Assembly: GCA_020725705.1 (NCBI GenBank)
Contig: DYEN01000184.1
Location: 1-44,427 of the forward strand
Reading direction: 5' to 3'
From: Anaerolinea sp.
GTDB lineage: Bacteria > Chloroflexota > Anaerolineae > Aggregatilineales > Aggregatilineaceae
Length of the DNA stretch: 44,427 nt
Below, one piece after another: positions 16,831-25,837 of this stretch; position 1 is the first letter of the stretch, and each line of letters begins with the position of its first letter. The notes below the pieces were generated by a model. It worked only from the letters and a program-made list of their open reading frames with translations, ran no database searches and was not told the origin of the DNA. The position numbers and the translations under genes are program-made.

Positions 16831-18825
16831 CTAGCGGGACAGCCGTGTGAACAGGCGCCCGGCGATCTCTTCAAATACTCTGTTCAGTGAGGCGAGGTCT
16901 TCCGCGTAATAGTACTGCCCGCACTGTTCTCTGGGGTCCTTCGGCCCGGTGTCCGTTTCGCAAGGACCCAGCGGCGGGCGCACGATGCGTCCCTCGCGCA
17001 GCATTTCCTCAGTATTGTCGTCGATCACGCCGTTGTCGCCCGCGTCCGCGATGTAGCGCAGCAGAGGCGCGCCGGTCGGCTCGGTGACCACGTCTTCGCC
17101 GAACGCAATCGCGAACATGGCGATGAAGTTGCCGGGCTTGTTGGGCGCCACCTCGATCAATCCGGCGAAGTCGGCCATGTCGCGCGCGTAGTCGTCTGCG
17201 TCATACTTGCCGCCCACGCCACACTCCGGGTTGCCGGGTGCCGGCTCACCTGTGTCCCAGTCCAGGCAGAAGTGACGCGAAGCCGGATTGTTGTCATTGC
17301 AGATCGGCGCGGTTTGAATCAAGGTGGATGTGTACAGCTCGGCCTGCGCCGGGTTGTTCTCGGTGCACTCCGGGTAATGCCAGTCCGGATTATTGCAGTT
17401 GCCGGAGCTTGGCAGGCAGCAGAACGTCCACCAGGGGCAGTAGCCGTATGAGCCATACCCCGGCTGGACCGAACCCCCGACCGTCTCTGTGACGTTCGCG
17501 GCACCGTCGCTCAGCACGATCATCACCCACACGGCGTCCTTCCGGATATCCGTCGGGTCAGTCAGGGCGTTGTTTGCCCGCAAGATGCCGCCGCCGATGT
17601 TGGTGTTGCCGCAGGGCGCCCAGGCTTCATAGGCAAACGGGCGAAGGTTGGGATCGATATTCTCCGGATCGGCCAGATAGGCTTGATACGCCTGGATGAG
17701 TTGCGGGCACACGTTGAAAGAGCCGGTCGCGTTAACCATCACACCGATGTCCCGGTTGAGGGCATCGATCGCCACCTGTTCGCTGCGCAGCAAGGGGCGT
17801 AGCGTCGAGCCGCCGCCGGTTGGGGTGATGACGTTGGCTACACGGTCAAAGGTCACCAGCACCACCCGGTCGCCACGCACAAAGTCCAGGCGTTTGATGA
17901 ACAGCCGCGCCGCGTCCTTGACGTCCTTGAACGGGTTGCAGACCAGGGCCGAGGCGTCGTTGGGATCTGCCGCGTTTGTCGAGACGCCGTTCTCAGATGG
18001 GCCGTCGTACATGCCGTTGCCGTTCGCGTCGTGCCAGATCAAGCCGTTGGGCAGGATGACGCCGTTAGCCTGCATCCGGCCATCGCCCACCAACCCCTGC
18101 CCGGGATAGTTGCAGCAGCCGGCCCACTTCTCTTTGTCCCCGCCTGCGATGCCGCTATAGCACTGGTTGCGCATGGTCAGCCCGCCGGACCCCGGGATAT
18201 TCAGGCCGGCAAGTTGATAGTCGGCAGCGGTGGTGTCCTTGGACATCGATTCGGACGTGTCGATCACCAGCGCCACGTCGAGCACAGCCGTTTCCGAAAC
18301 CGACGTAGCTTCGAGCGTGATCGCGTTGATCCCGATCAGCGACAGGAAGGTTGTGGGCGAGATGACCTGTGCGCTGACGCGAACCAGCTTGCGCGGGTCG
18401 TCCCAGTCGCAGAGCTCGGTTTCGGGCATGAAGGCGCTGACCGGCGAGTAGAGCGCCTCAGGATGCGGGTCGCCTTCCCACGGCCCCAGCCCGCTGCGCC
18501 ACTGGTAGATGTCCGTCTCGCAGGTCTCAACCAGAATGGTATCCGCGTCGAGGCCATGCAGCGCGATGTACTGCTGGGCGGCGATCGCCACCTCGCCGTA
18601 GTCGGTTCCCTCGCGGATCTGGCCGGCTGCCGCAATCGCGGCGGCGTCTACGGCCCGGCGCAGCGCCGAATAGCGCACGAAGAGGATGGCGATATCGGTC
18701 ACCAGGCCGACGAACGCAATCAGCGCGATGAAGGCGAACGCGAGCAGCAAGATCGACTGGCCGCGCTGGCTGCGCTTGAGGTGCTGGGCAAAGCGTGGGG
18801 CATGTAGATAGCGTATCATAAGCAC
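16831..18825 (-). CDS. TadG-like protein: N-terminal Tad membrane anchor plus von Willebrand factor A domain
   Basis: RSQRGQSILLLAFAFIALIAFVGLVTDIAILFVRYSALRRAVDAAAIAAAGQ, then VLDVALVIDTSESMSKD (MIDAS DxSxS). Length 664 aa. Confidence 0.88.
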   Translation of the reverse strand: MLMIRYLHAPRFAQHLKRSQRGQSILLLAFAFIALIAFVGLVTDIAILFVRYSALRRAVDAAAIAAAGQIREGTDYGEVAIAAQQYIALHGLDADTILVETCETDIYQWRSGLGPWEGDPHPEALYSPVSAFMPETELCDWDDPRKLVRVSAQVISPTTFLSLIGINAITLEATSVSETAVLDVALVIDTSESMSKDTTAADYQLAGLNIPGSGGLTMRNQCYSGIAGGDKEKWAGCCNYPGQGLVGDGRMQANGVILPNGLIWHDANGNGMYDGPSENGVSTNAADPNDASALVCNPFKDVKDAARLFIKRLDFVRGDRVVLVTFDRVANVITPTGGGSTLRPLLRSEQVAIDALNRDIGVMVNATGSFNVCPQLIQAYQAYLADPENIDPNLRPFAYEAWAPCGNTNIGGGILRANNALTDPTDIRKDAVWVMIVLSDGAANVTETVGGSVQPGYGSYGYCPWWTFCCLPSSGNCNNPDWHYPECTENNPAQAELYTSTLIQTAPICNDNNPASRHFCLDWDTGEPAPGNPECGVGGKYDADDYARDMADFAGLIEVAPNKPGNFIAMFAIAFGEDVVTEPTGAPLLRYIADAGDNGVIDDNTEEMLREGRIVRPPLGPCETDTGPKDPREQCGQYYYAEDLASLNRVFEEIAGRLFTRLSR

Positions 18826-18840
18826 CTGACCGTTCGTCTG

Positions 18841-19794
18841 TCAGAACCGGATGTCGGGTTCGGCTGCCGAAACGGGGAAGAAGGTCCACACGTGAATGGT
18901 GCTGGTTTCGTCGAGCGGACCCAGCCGGAACCAGGGCATGCCGAGCAACTGCCTGTGTTCCCAAAAGATCTCGACCAGGACAAGCCCGTAGCTGGTGGCC
19001 TGCGACATTTTACGGATCCGGTCGGCATCCCCATCAAAATTCAGCATCCGCTCGACATCATCCAGCGAAAACGTAGAGCCGAGGCACTGCCGCGACCCGC
19101 CGTAATCGTTGCGATGGTTGCCGCGAAACACATAGCCCCGGACGTTCTCGACCCCGGCATCCCAGAAACGCGCATATTCCTGTTCATAGGTGCCGTTGGG
19201 TGTGCCGTCAATCGGATACCAGTCGAAGGGATCGCGGCTGTCGTCGTTTTCGCACTCGTTGGCGCGGGCCGGCAGGCGCCCCGTAATGCGCACTTCCGCG
19301 CTGGATGTGCCCTGGTTGAGGACGACAAACTGGAAAACCGAGATGACGATGTCGTCCGTCTGGTGGTTGAAGCGCAGGGGCTGCATGTTGATCAGCACGC
19401 CGCAGGCGATGCCGTCATAGTAGCCGCGCTCCAGCTCTCCCCGGTCGCCGTATCCCCACGCGCTCAGGTCCGGCCCCGGCCAGGTGGTGTAATCAATAGC
19501 GGGATCGTGGTCGTTGTAGTAGCCATCGATCTGCTCGCAGTCCATGGCGCTGTAATTCCGCTCATCGCCATCCGGCCACAGGAGCGGATCGCCGGTCGCT
19601 GCGAAGCGACCCGCCTCGCGCACAACATCCAGCAAGGTCAGGTAGCTATTGGCGAACCAGCCGATTTCGGTGAGGCCCATCAGCATCACCAGCAGCACGG
19701 GCAAGGTGATCGTGAGTTCTACCAGGCTCTGGCCGCGCGCACCGGTAGGCTTGCCGTCCAGGATGGCGAGGAAGGTGCGGAATTTCGCGCGCAT
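18841..19794 (-). CDS. TadE-like pseudopilin-type protein
   Basis: Start trimmed to MRAKFRTFLAILDGKPTGARGQSLVELTITLPVLLVMLMGLTEIGWFANSYLTLLDVVREAGRFAATGD. Confidence 0.85.
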   Translation of the reverse strand: MRAKFRTFLAILDGKPTGARGQSLVELTITLPVLLVMLMGLTEIGWFANSYLTLLDVVREAGRFAATGDPLLWPDGDERNYSAMDCEQIDGYYNDHDPAIDYTTWPGPDLSAWGYGDRGELERGYYDGIACGVLINMQPLRFNHQTDDIVISVFQFVVLNQGTSSAEVRITGRLPARANECENDDSRDPFDWYPIDGTPNGTYEQEYARFWDAGVENVRGYVFRGNHRNDYGGSRQCLGSTFSLDDVERMLNFDGDADRIRKMSQATSYGLVLVEIFWEHRQLLGMPWFRLGPLDETSTIHVWTFFPVSAAEPDIRF

Positions 19795-20022
19795 CAGTTT
19801 CACCTCAAGACAGTCCCCGGCAAAACGGCGAGACCGGATGGGCGTCCGGCCGCTAATCTCTATGCACAGTCCCGTTTTCCTTATTTGATGATACCACGGA
19901 TGAGTTGGCGCCCCTGTCGACAACTGTAAGGAGTTTATAAGGATTTGTCAGTGTGGTTGAACTGAGGCGGCGGCCCTGGGGGAACCAGATCATAACAACC
20001 CCGCGCGGGCCGCCGGCTCTGC

Positions 20023-20733
20023 TCATTCCATCTGAGCGCGCACCGTGTAGCCCCGCCCGTGCAGCGACACCAAGATCTCCGGCAGGTCCGGGTTGGACTC
20101 GATTTTGCGCCGCAGATTGCGAACATGGTTGCGCACCAGGGCTGTGTCGCCGGTTCCGGGCGGATACTGCCAGATCGCTTCCAGCAGCTTGGGGGCGGCG
20201 TGGTAGTCGTTGGGGTGTTTGCACAGGAATTCGAGAAGCTGGAACTCGGTCGGCGTCAGCTCGACCTGGCGATCGCCGACAATAACGCGATGTTGCTCCG
20301 GATCGAGTTGAAGCGCTGCTAGACTACGGTGATTCTCCGCCTGCGGCAGCCGTCTGAGAAGCGCCTGCACGCGCGCCCGCAACTCACGCGCGGCAAATGG
20401 CTTGCGCAGATAGTCGTCACCCCCCGCGTCCAGCGCCTGCGCGATGACGGACGCGTTTTTCTCGGTGCCCAGGAACAGGATCAGCGTGTGGTGAGCATGG
20501 GGCATGGTCCGCAGGTGAGCGCAGAACTCGAATCCGTTCATCCCTGGCAGGGCTTGATCCAGAATGACGAGATCGGGGCGATGCTGGCGGGCCAGGCTCA
20601 GCGCGGTGGGGCCGTCAACAGCCTCAATGACGCGATGCCCTTCCTTGTGCAAGGTTTTGTTGATGATCGCGCGGATCGAGGGGGTTGCATCCACAACCAG
20701 TATGGTACGCGAAGAAGGTGGTTTTCTCTGCAT
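20023..20733 (-). CDS. OmpR/PhoB-family response regulator with atypical receiver
   Basis: TILVVDATPSIRAI, PDLVILDQALPGMNGFEF, DYLRKPF, C-terminal winged helix (LTPTEFQLLEFLCKHPN...VRNHVRNLRRKIESNPDLPEILVSLHGRGYTV). Start trimmed to MQRKPPSS. Confidence 0.9.
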   Translation of the reverse strand: MQRKPPSSRTILVVDATPSIRAIINKTLHKEGHRVIEAVDGPTALSLARQHRPDLVILDQALPGMNGFEFCAHLRTMPHAHHTLILFLGTEKNASVIAQALDAGGDDYLRKPFAARELRARVQALLRRLPQAENHRSLAALQLDPEQHRVIVGDRQVELTPTEFQLLEFLCKHPNDYHAAPKLLEAIWQYPPGTGDTALVRNHVRNLRRKIESNPDLPEILVSLHGRGYTVRAQME

Positions 20734-20873
20734 CGTCTCGGCTCTTGAACCGTCCACAACCCGGTATAGCTTCAGTATACGAGACATCCGGAAGGTTGTG
20801 GGAGCCGAGCTATGAATCTTATGTGAAAAATCCTATGCGTTCGATGTTTCTCGCCTGGCCGCGTGCTGCGACG

Positions 20874-21575
20874 TCAATCCGAAATCATGTAACCCACGCC
20901 GTGAATGGTACGGATAATGCGCGGCGCGTCGTTGTTCGGCTCCAGCTTGGCGCGCAGATTGCGCACGTGGGCGCGGACCAGATCGGGATCACCGGTGTTG
21001 GGCGGGTAGTCCCAGACGACTTCGAGCAGATGCTGGGGCGACAGCGCCTGATTGACGTGCTCGACCAGATAGCGCAGCAGCCGATGTTCTGTGGCGGTGA
21101 GCTGAATCGGCGGGCGATCGCCGACCACAACCTGATGCGTGTTGGAGTCCAGCGTTAGCTCGCCAACGGTGAGCACCGGGCTTTCGATCAGGGTTTGTCG
21201 CTGGCTGCGGCGGATCAGCGCACGCACGCGGGCGGTCAGCTCCGCCAACTGGAACGGCTTGACGACGTAATCATCTCCGCCGGCATCCAGGCCGGCCACC
21301 ACATCATCGGTATGCCCGCGCGCGGTCAGGAACAAGATGGTTAAATCGTTGTAGTTGGCATTGGCGCGGATGGTCCGGCAAACCGCCAGTCCGTCAAGAC
21401 CGGGCATGATGATGTCGAGAATCATCAGGTCCGGCCGGCGCTCGCTCAAAAGCTTGAGTGCCTCGGCGCCCGAACTGGCCCGGCCGACTTCGTAGCCTTC
21501 GGACGCCAGTGCCCGTGCCAGTGTCCCCAAGACTTCAGGATCATCGTCGACCGCGAGAATATAGGGTTTGCTCAT
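20874..21575 (-). CDS. OmpR/PhoB-family response regulator
   Basis: ILAVDDDPEVLGTLARAL, PDLMILDIIMPGLDGLAV, LFLTARG, DYVVKPF, winged helix ending RIIRTIHGVGYMISD. Confidence 0.94.
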   Translation of the reverse strand: MSKPYILAVDDDPEVLGTLARALASEGYEVGRASSGAEALKLLSERRPDLMILDIIMPGLDGLAVCRTIRANANYNDLTILFLTARGHTDDVVAGLDAGGDDYVVKPFQLAELTARVRALIRRSQRQTLIESPVLTVGELTLDSNTHQVVVGDRPPIQLTATEHRLLRYLVEHVNQALSPQHLLEVVWDYPPNTGDPDLVRAHVRNLRAKLEPNNDAPRIIRTIHGVGYMISD

Positions 21576-21578
21576 CGC

Positions 21579-24230
21579 TCAATCTCGCCTGTTGTACATG
21601 GGTAGCCGGATATAAAACTGAGTACCCGCCTGTTCCGCACTCTCGATGCGCAGGCTGCCGCCGCACTTCTCGATCACCTGGCGGCAGATGTGCAGTCCAA
21701 GCCCGGTGCCTTCTCCGGGTGCTTTGGTGGTATAGAACGGCTCGAAGATCGCATCGCGCTTGTCCGGCGGGATGCCAATGCCGTTGTCCCACACCACGAC
21801 CTCGACGCACTCCTCGCCGGGTACTTCCCACGATGCGATCCCGATCTCCGGATTGGGGCAGTCGCTCACGGCGTCGCGTGCGTTCAGCAGCAAGTTCAAC
21901 CAGACGTCCTCAAGCTGGCCGCTGGGCGCGCCAACCGGGGGCAGATCCTCGGCCAGCGACATCCGCAGTTGGACGCCACCTTGCTGAATGTGCCCTTTGA
22001 CCAGCATCAGCGTGTTGTGGATCGTTTCGTTCACATCGATCGGCTCGATCCCGTCGTCGTTGGACTGCTGGCGAGCCATCGTCAGCAGCCGGCGCACGAC
22101 CTCGTGCGCGCGCTTGCCCGCTCGCAGGATCGCTTCCAGGGACGCGATGTGCGGCCCTTCAGCGGGCAGGCTGCGCAACAGCAGCTCGCTATCAACCAGG
22201 ATCGTTGTCAGCGGGTTGTTAATCTGGTGGGCCACGGCGGCGGCCAGCTCTCCCATGGCCGAGAGCCGGGCAGCCTGGACGAGCTTGCTCTGTGTGCGGT
22301 TGAGCTCGTCGAGGCTGCGCTCAAGTTCGCGAAACAGCCGCGCGTTTTCCAGCGCGTTGGCCGCTTGCAGCACAAGCGCCTGAGCCAGCCGCACCTCGCG
22401 GCCACTGAAGCGGCGCTTGTGCAGGGTGTCAACCAGCAGGACGAACCCCGAAGTCCGTTCCTTGATGATCAGCGGCACTCCGAGCACGCTCTGCGCGCCG
22501 CGCGCGTCAACCAGCGGCTGTAAATCGCAGGCGTCGGCGCCGGCGATGGTGGCGCGCTGCGTGTAGACCTGCATCAGCTTGGGGAAGCGCGCCAGATCGA
22601 TGGCAGGTTTCGGCTCTTCCGGCCAGATTCCTTCACCGCAAGAAACGAGCAGTTGGAAGCATTGCCGCGCTTTGTCCCACAGCGCGATCTCGCACCAGTT
22701 GGCAGCCACCAGGCCGGTGATGCGCTCCGCGGTTCTGAACAGGGCCTTTTGCGGGATGGCAGCACCGGGAGTCAGCGCCTGAGACACGCTATCCAGCGCC
22801 ATCTGCTGGATCTGCGCCATGATGCCGGGCGGATAGGCGTCCGCATAATATGGCTTGTTGATATGGTAGAGCGTGATCAGGCCCATCCGCTGATCGTGCG
22901 CGACAAGCGGGACGAAGACCATACTCTCCGCGCCATAGCGATAGGGCAGCCATTCGCCGTTCGTCTCGTCCCACGGCAGGTCGGCCGGGGTGATGGCGAC
23001 GATCTGCTGCTTTTTGAACGCCTCATCAACAGCGGGAACGGCCTGGCAGCTCCATTCGGGGCCGGCGTCCGGCCGCCACACGGCCCGCGCGCTGACGGCC
23101 AGGAAGGCGAACTCGCCGGTCGCCGGGTTTTGCTCCAGCGTGTAGCACTCGGAGACGCCCAGCGCGCCGATCAACTGGTTGGCGATGACCGAGAGCACGC
23201 GATCGATAGCGAGGGTGGAGTTGGCCGCTTCGCCCGCCTGGACCAGAACCTGAAGCTCGGCTGCGCGCTGGACGCTCTCTTCAAACAAGCGCGCATTTTC
23301 TATCGCGATGGCGGCATGCGCGGCCAGGTCTTGGAGCAGCTCGCGGTCGTGCTCGGTGAAGGTGCGGTTCGTTTTGATGTTGTTGACGCCCAGCACGCCG
23401 AGCGTCTTGCCCTTGCTCGACAGCGGCACGTATAGCAGCGACTGGACCAGATATTCGGTCTTGATCTTCTGCCAGCCCTGATCGCCTACCAGGACCGGCT
23501 TGCCGGTCTGAAATACCTGCCCGGCCAGGGTGTTGTGGGTCTTGACGCGAAAGTTGCTGGCCGTTTCGCTGTCGATGCCTTTGACCGCGCGAATGTAGAG
23601 GGCTTTCTCGTCTTCGTCGGGCAGCAGAAGCAGGCCTTCCTCGGCGTTTGTCAGGCTTACCGCCGCATCGACCACCTGCGCCAGCAGCGTGTCCACATCC
23701 AGCACGCCGCTCAGCGAGCGTGCCAGGGCCGAGAGCGTCTGCTGCTCGATCAGACGGCGCTGCAGGATGGAACTGGCGGCAGACTCGTAAGCGTCGGGTA
23801 TGGGCATGATGCGGCCGGATGCCCGCCCCGCCCGCGGATCGCCGGCTCTGGCCCGCAGATTGAGCGCGGCGTTCACCTGTTCCATCAGCGCCGCGGGTGA
23901 GGCGTCGCGCTCGACGACGCCTGCAGCTCCCGCGCGCAGAGCCTGCGCGGTGCCCGAACCGGCGCTTTCCACGACCGCCAGCCATGGCAGCGGCGCGAAA
24001 TTGCGCATGAGGTCGGTCAGGGGACGGCGGTTTTCGTCCAGCAGCGCTGTATCCACCAACGCCAGGTCGAATTGGCCGTGCTGTAACGCCCACAGTGCAT
24101 CCCCGCCGTAATACGAATTCTGGACGTTGAACCCCGCTTCTTCCAGAATATCCGTCAGACGAGTCATCGTCGGGCGGTCGCCTTCGGCGATCAGGATGTG
24201 TGCGGCAGTGAGCCGCGCCAGGTAATCCAT
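21579..24230 (-). CDS. Histidine kinase with N-terminal receiver-like domain and multiple GAF-like domains
   Basis: HisKA AAVAHQINNPLTTILVDSELL; N box LNLLLNARDAV; G boxes WDNGIGIPPDKRDAIFEPFYTTKAPGEGTGLGLHI. GAF-type segments such as VLGVNNIKTNRTFTEHDRELLQDLAAHAAIAIENARLFEE. Confidence 0.93.
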   Translation of the reverse strand: MDYLARLTAAHILIAEGDRPTMTRLTDILEEAGFNVQNSYYGGDALWALQHGQFDLALVDTALLDENRRPLTDLMRNFAPLPWLAVVESAGSGTAQALRAGAAGVVERDASPAALMEQVNAALNLRARAGDPRAGRASGRIMPIPDAYESAASSILQRRLIEQQTLSALARSLSGVLDVDTLLAQVVDAAVSLTNAEEGLLLLPDEDEKALYIRAVKGIDSETASNFRVKTHNTLAGQVFQTGKPVLVGDQGWQKIKTEYLVQSLLYVPLSSKGKTLGVLGVNNIKTNRTFTEHDRELLQDLAAHAAIAIENARLFEESVQRAAELQVLVQAGEAANSTLAIDRVLSVIANQLIGALGVSECYTLEQNPATGEFAFLAVSARAVWRPDAGPEWSCQAVPAVDEAFKKQQIVAITPADLPWDETNGEWLPYRYGAESMVFVPLVAHDQRMGLITLYHINKPYYADAYPPGIMAQIQQMALDSVSQALTPGAAIPQKALFRTAERITGLVAANWCEIALWDKARQCFQLLVSCGEGIWPEEPKPAIDLARFPKLMQVYTQRATIAGADACDLQPLVDARGAQSVLGVPLIIKERTSGFVLLVDTLHKRRFSGREVRLAQALVLQAANALENARLFRELERSLDELNRTQSKLVQAARLSAMGELAAAVAHQINNPLTTILVDSELLLRSLPAEGPHIASLEAILRAGKRAHEVVRRLLTMARQQSNDDGIEPIDVNETIHNTLMLVKGHIQQGGVQLRMSLAEDLPPVGAPSGQLEDVWLNLLLNARDAVSDCPNPEIGIASWEVPGEECVEVVVWDNGIGIPPDKRDAIFEPFYTTKAPGEGTGLGLHICRQVIEKCGGSLRIESAEQAGTQFYIRLPMYNRRD

Positions 24231-24373
24231 CGCACCTCTTCGACGGAAGCCCTATTAGCTGCTGCTGGTCTCTGTTTTACACCAGGTTTCTAAAAAACGT
24301 AAAATCGGGCGGCGAACCCCCTGCGTCCGCACCCGCTAGCGGCGCAGGTCGAACTGAGCAATCTGCCGGCAAG

Positions 24374-24922
24374 TCACTGGCTCAACCGGGCACGACGCCG
24401 GGCGAGATCGTCATCTACGGCGCGCTCGTCAAGCGGCGCCGGCGGGGTGGCGCCCGGCGCTGCTCTGTCGCTGCCGGACAAAACCGGTTGTTCAGCTTCC
24501 GCGCCTGGGGTGGGGGTATCGCTTGGCTGCTGACGCGCCTGAGCGAGTGCCGCTTCGTAGACGTTCACCTGACGGATCAGCTCCGCCGTCGCGCGGCGGC
24601 GGACGTCCAGCTCGGCTGCTGCGATGGCGCGGCGCTGCTCGACCAGCTTCATCTGGCGGATGGCGTGACGGGCGGTGGCTTCCTGACCGGCGGCGAGGGC
24701 GGCATCGGCCTGCGTGTCCCAGTCGCGGATCTCGCGGTCGAGCGCGGCAAGTTCGGCTTCGGCGCGGTCATCGTCGGCCAGCGCCTGCTCGACCTGCTTG
24801 CGCAGCCGTGCCAGCTCGCGATCGGCCCTGCGGCCGAGCGGCGGTCGACGATCGCGGCGCGATGTTCTTCTGGGCAGGCGCGACTGCACCAGCACGTTGA
24901 GCTTGTCAATTAAGTTCGGCAT
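24374..24922 (-). CDS. PspA/IM30-like coiled-coil protein
   Basis: Start trimmed to MPNLIDKLNVLVQSRL. Charged heptad-rich; DWDTQADAALAAGQEATARHAIRQMKLVEQRR resembles PspA 'A..AL..G.E.LAR.A'. Confidence 0.6.
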   Translation of the reverse strand: MPNLIDKLNVLVQSRLPRRTSRRDRRPPLGRRADRELARLRKQVEQALADDDRAEAELAALDREIRDWDTQADAALAAGQEATARHAIRQMKLVEQRRAIAAAELDVRRRATAELIRQVNVYEAALAQARQQPSDTPTPGAEAEQPVLSGSDRAAPGATPPAPLDERAVDDDLARRRARLSQ

Positions 24923-25001
24923 GGCTCCTATTGTACCGGTTTGGCACCGTCGGCACAATTCCGCCCGTGCGAGCCGCGGTCGACGCAAGGGGGATTTGCG
25001 C

Positions 25002-25007
25002 TATAAT
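25002..25007 (+). promoter_or_regulatory. TATAAT -10-like box upstream of pgeF
   Basis: gcgcTATAATCat at 25002-25007, about 36 nt before the GTG start. Followed by a small hairpin tctgct-gttg-agcaga (25010-25025). Confidence 0.45.
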
Positions 25008-25042
25008 CATCTGCTGTTGAGCAGACCGGTCGAGGAACCGCA

Positions 25043-25831
25043 GTGCAGCGAATTAACGGAGCAGGCCCGGCCTACTACCAATTTGAGCAGTGGGCGGATG
25101 AGCAGCGTCTGATCCACGGCGTATTTACCCGGTTGGGTGGGGCGAGCGCGGAACCGTGGGCTTCGCTGAATCTGGGTGGTACGGTCGGGGACGATCCGGC
25201 TGTCGTGCGCGAGAATCACCGGCGTGTCTATGCGGCGCTGGGTCTGGATGAAGAGCGCGCCTGCACCGTCTGGCAGGTGCACAGCGCGGACACGGTGGTG
25301 GTGCGGGGGCGCGTCCCTCAGCGGCGCTGGCTGGCGCGCGCGGATGGCATGATCACCGATCAGCCGTGGCTGCCCCTGACAATGCGCTTCGCCGACTGCG
25401 CGCCGATCTTGCTCTACGACCCGGTGCGGCATGTTGCCGGGATCGTGCACGCGGGGTGGCGCGGCGCCGTCCGCGACGCCGCCGGAAGCGCGGTGCGCGC
25501 CATGTGCGCCGCGTTCGGTTGCGACCCCGGCGATATTCAGGCGGGGATCGGACCGAGCATCGGACCGGATCGCTACCAGGTGGGTGAAGAGGTTGTGGCC
25601 GCTGTGCGGACGGCGTTTGGCGATGTGGACGGGCTGATCCGGCGTGCGGATGACGGTAGCGCCTATCTCGATTTGTGGCTGGCGAACCGGCTGGCGCTAG
25701 AGCGGGCGGGTGTGCGCCAGATCGAGGTGGCGGGCATCTGCACGGCAACGCGCACAGATGAGTTCTATTCCCACCGGGCCGAGCGTGGCCGGACGGGCCG
25801 GTTTGGCGCGGTGATCGCGCTGGCGGAGTAA
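25043..25831 (+). CDS. pgeF: Peptidoglycan editing factor/purine nucleoside phosphorylase family (PgeF/YfiH)
   Basis: GTG start. FTRLGGASAEPWASLNLG, CTVWQVHSADTVVV, TMRFADCAPILLYDP, AGIVHAGWRGAV, GPSIGPDRYQVGEEV. Confidence 0.92.
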   Translation: MQRINGAGPAYYQFEQWADEQRLIHGVFTRLGGASAEPWASLNLGGTVGDDPAVVRENHRRVYAALGLDEERACTVWQVHSADTVVVRGRVPQRRWLARADGMITDQPWLPLTMRFADCAPILLYDPVRHVAGIVHAGWRGAVRDAAGSAVRAMCAAFGCDPGDIQAGIGPSIGPDRYQVGEEVVAAVRTAFGDVDGLIRRADDGSAYLDLWLANRLALERAGVRQIEVAGICTATRTDEFYSHRAERGRTGRFGAVIALAE

Positions 25832-25837
25832 CGGCGG

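Noticed and set aside
19800-19885. c-di-GMP (GEMM-I) riboswitch
   Set aside because: Structured leader present, but I could not match the conserved GEMM core sequence; reported only as an unassigned structure.
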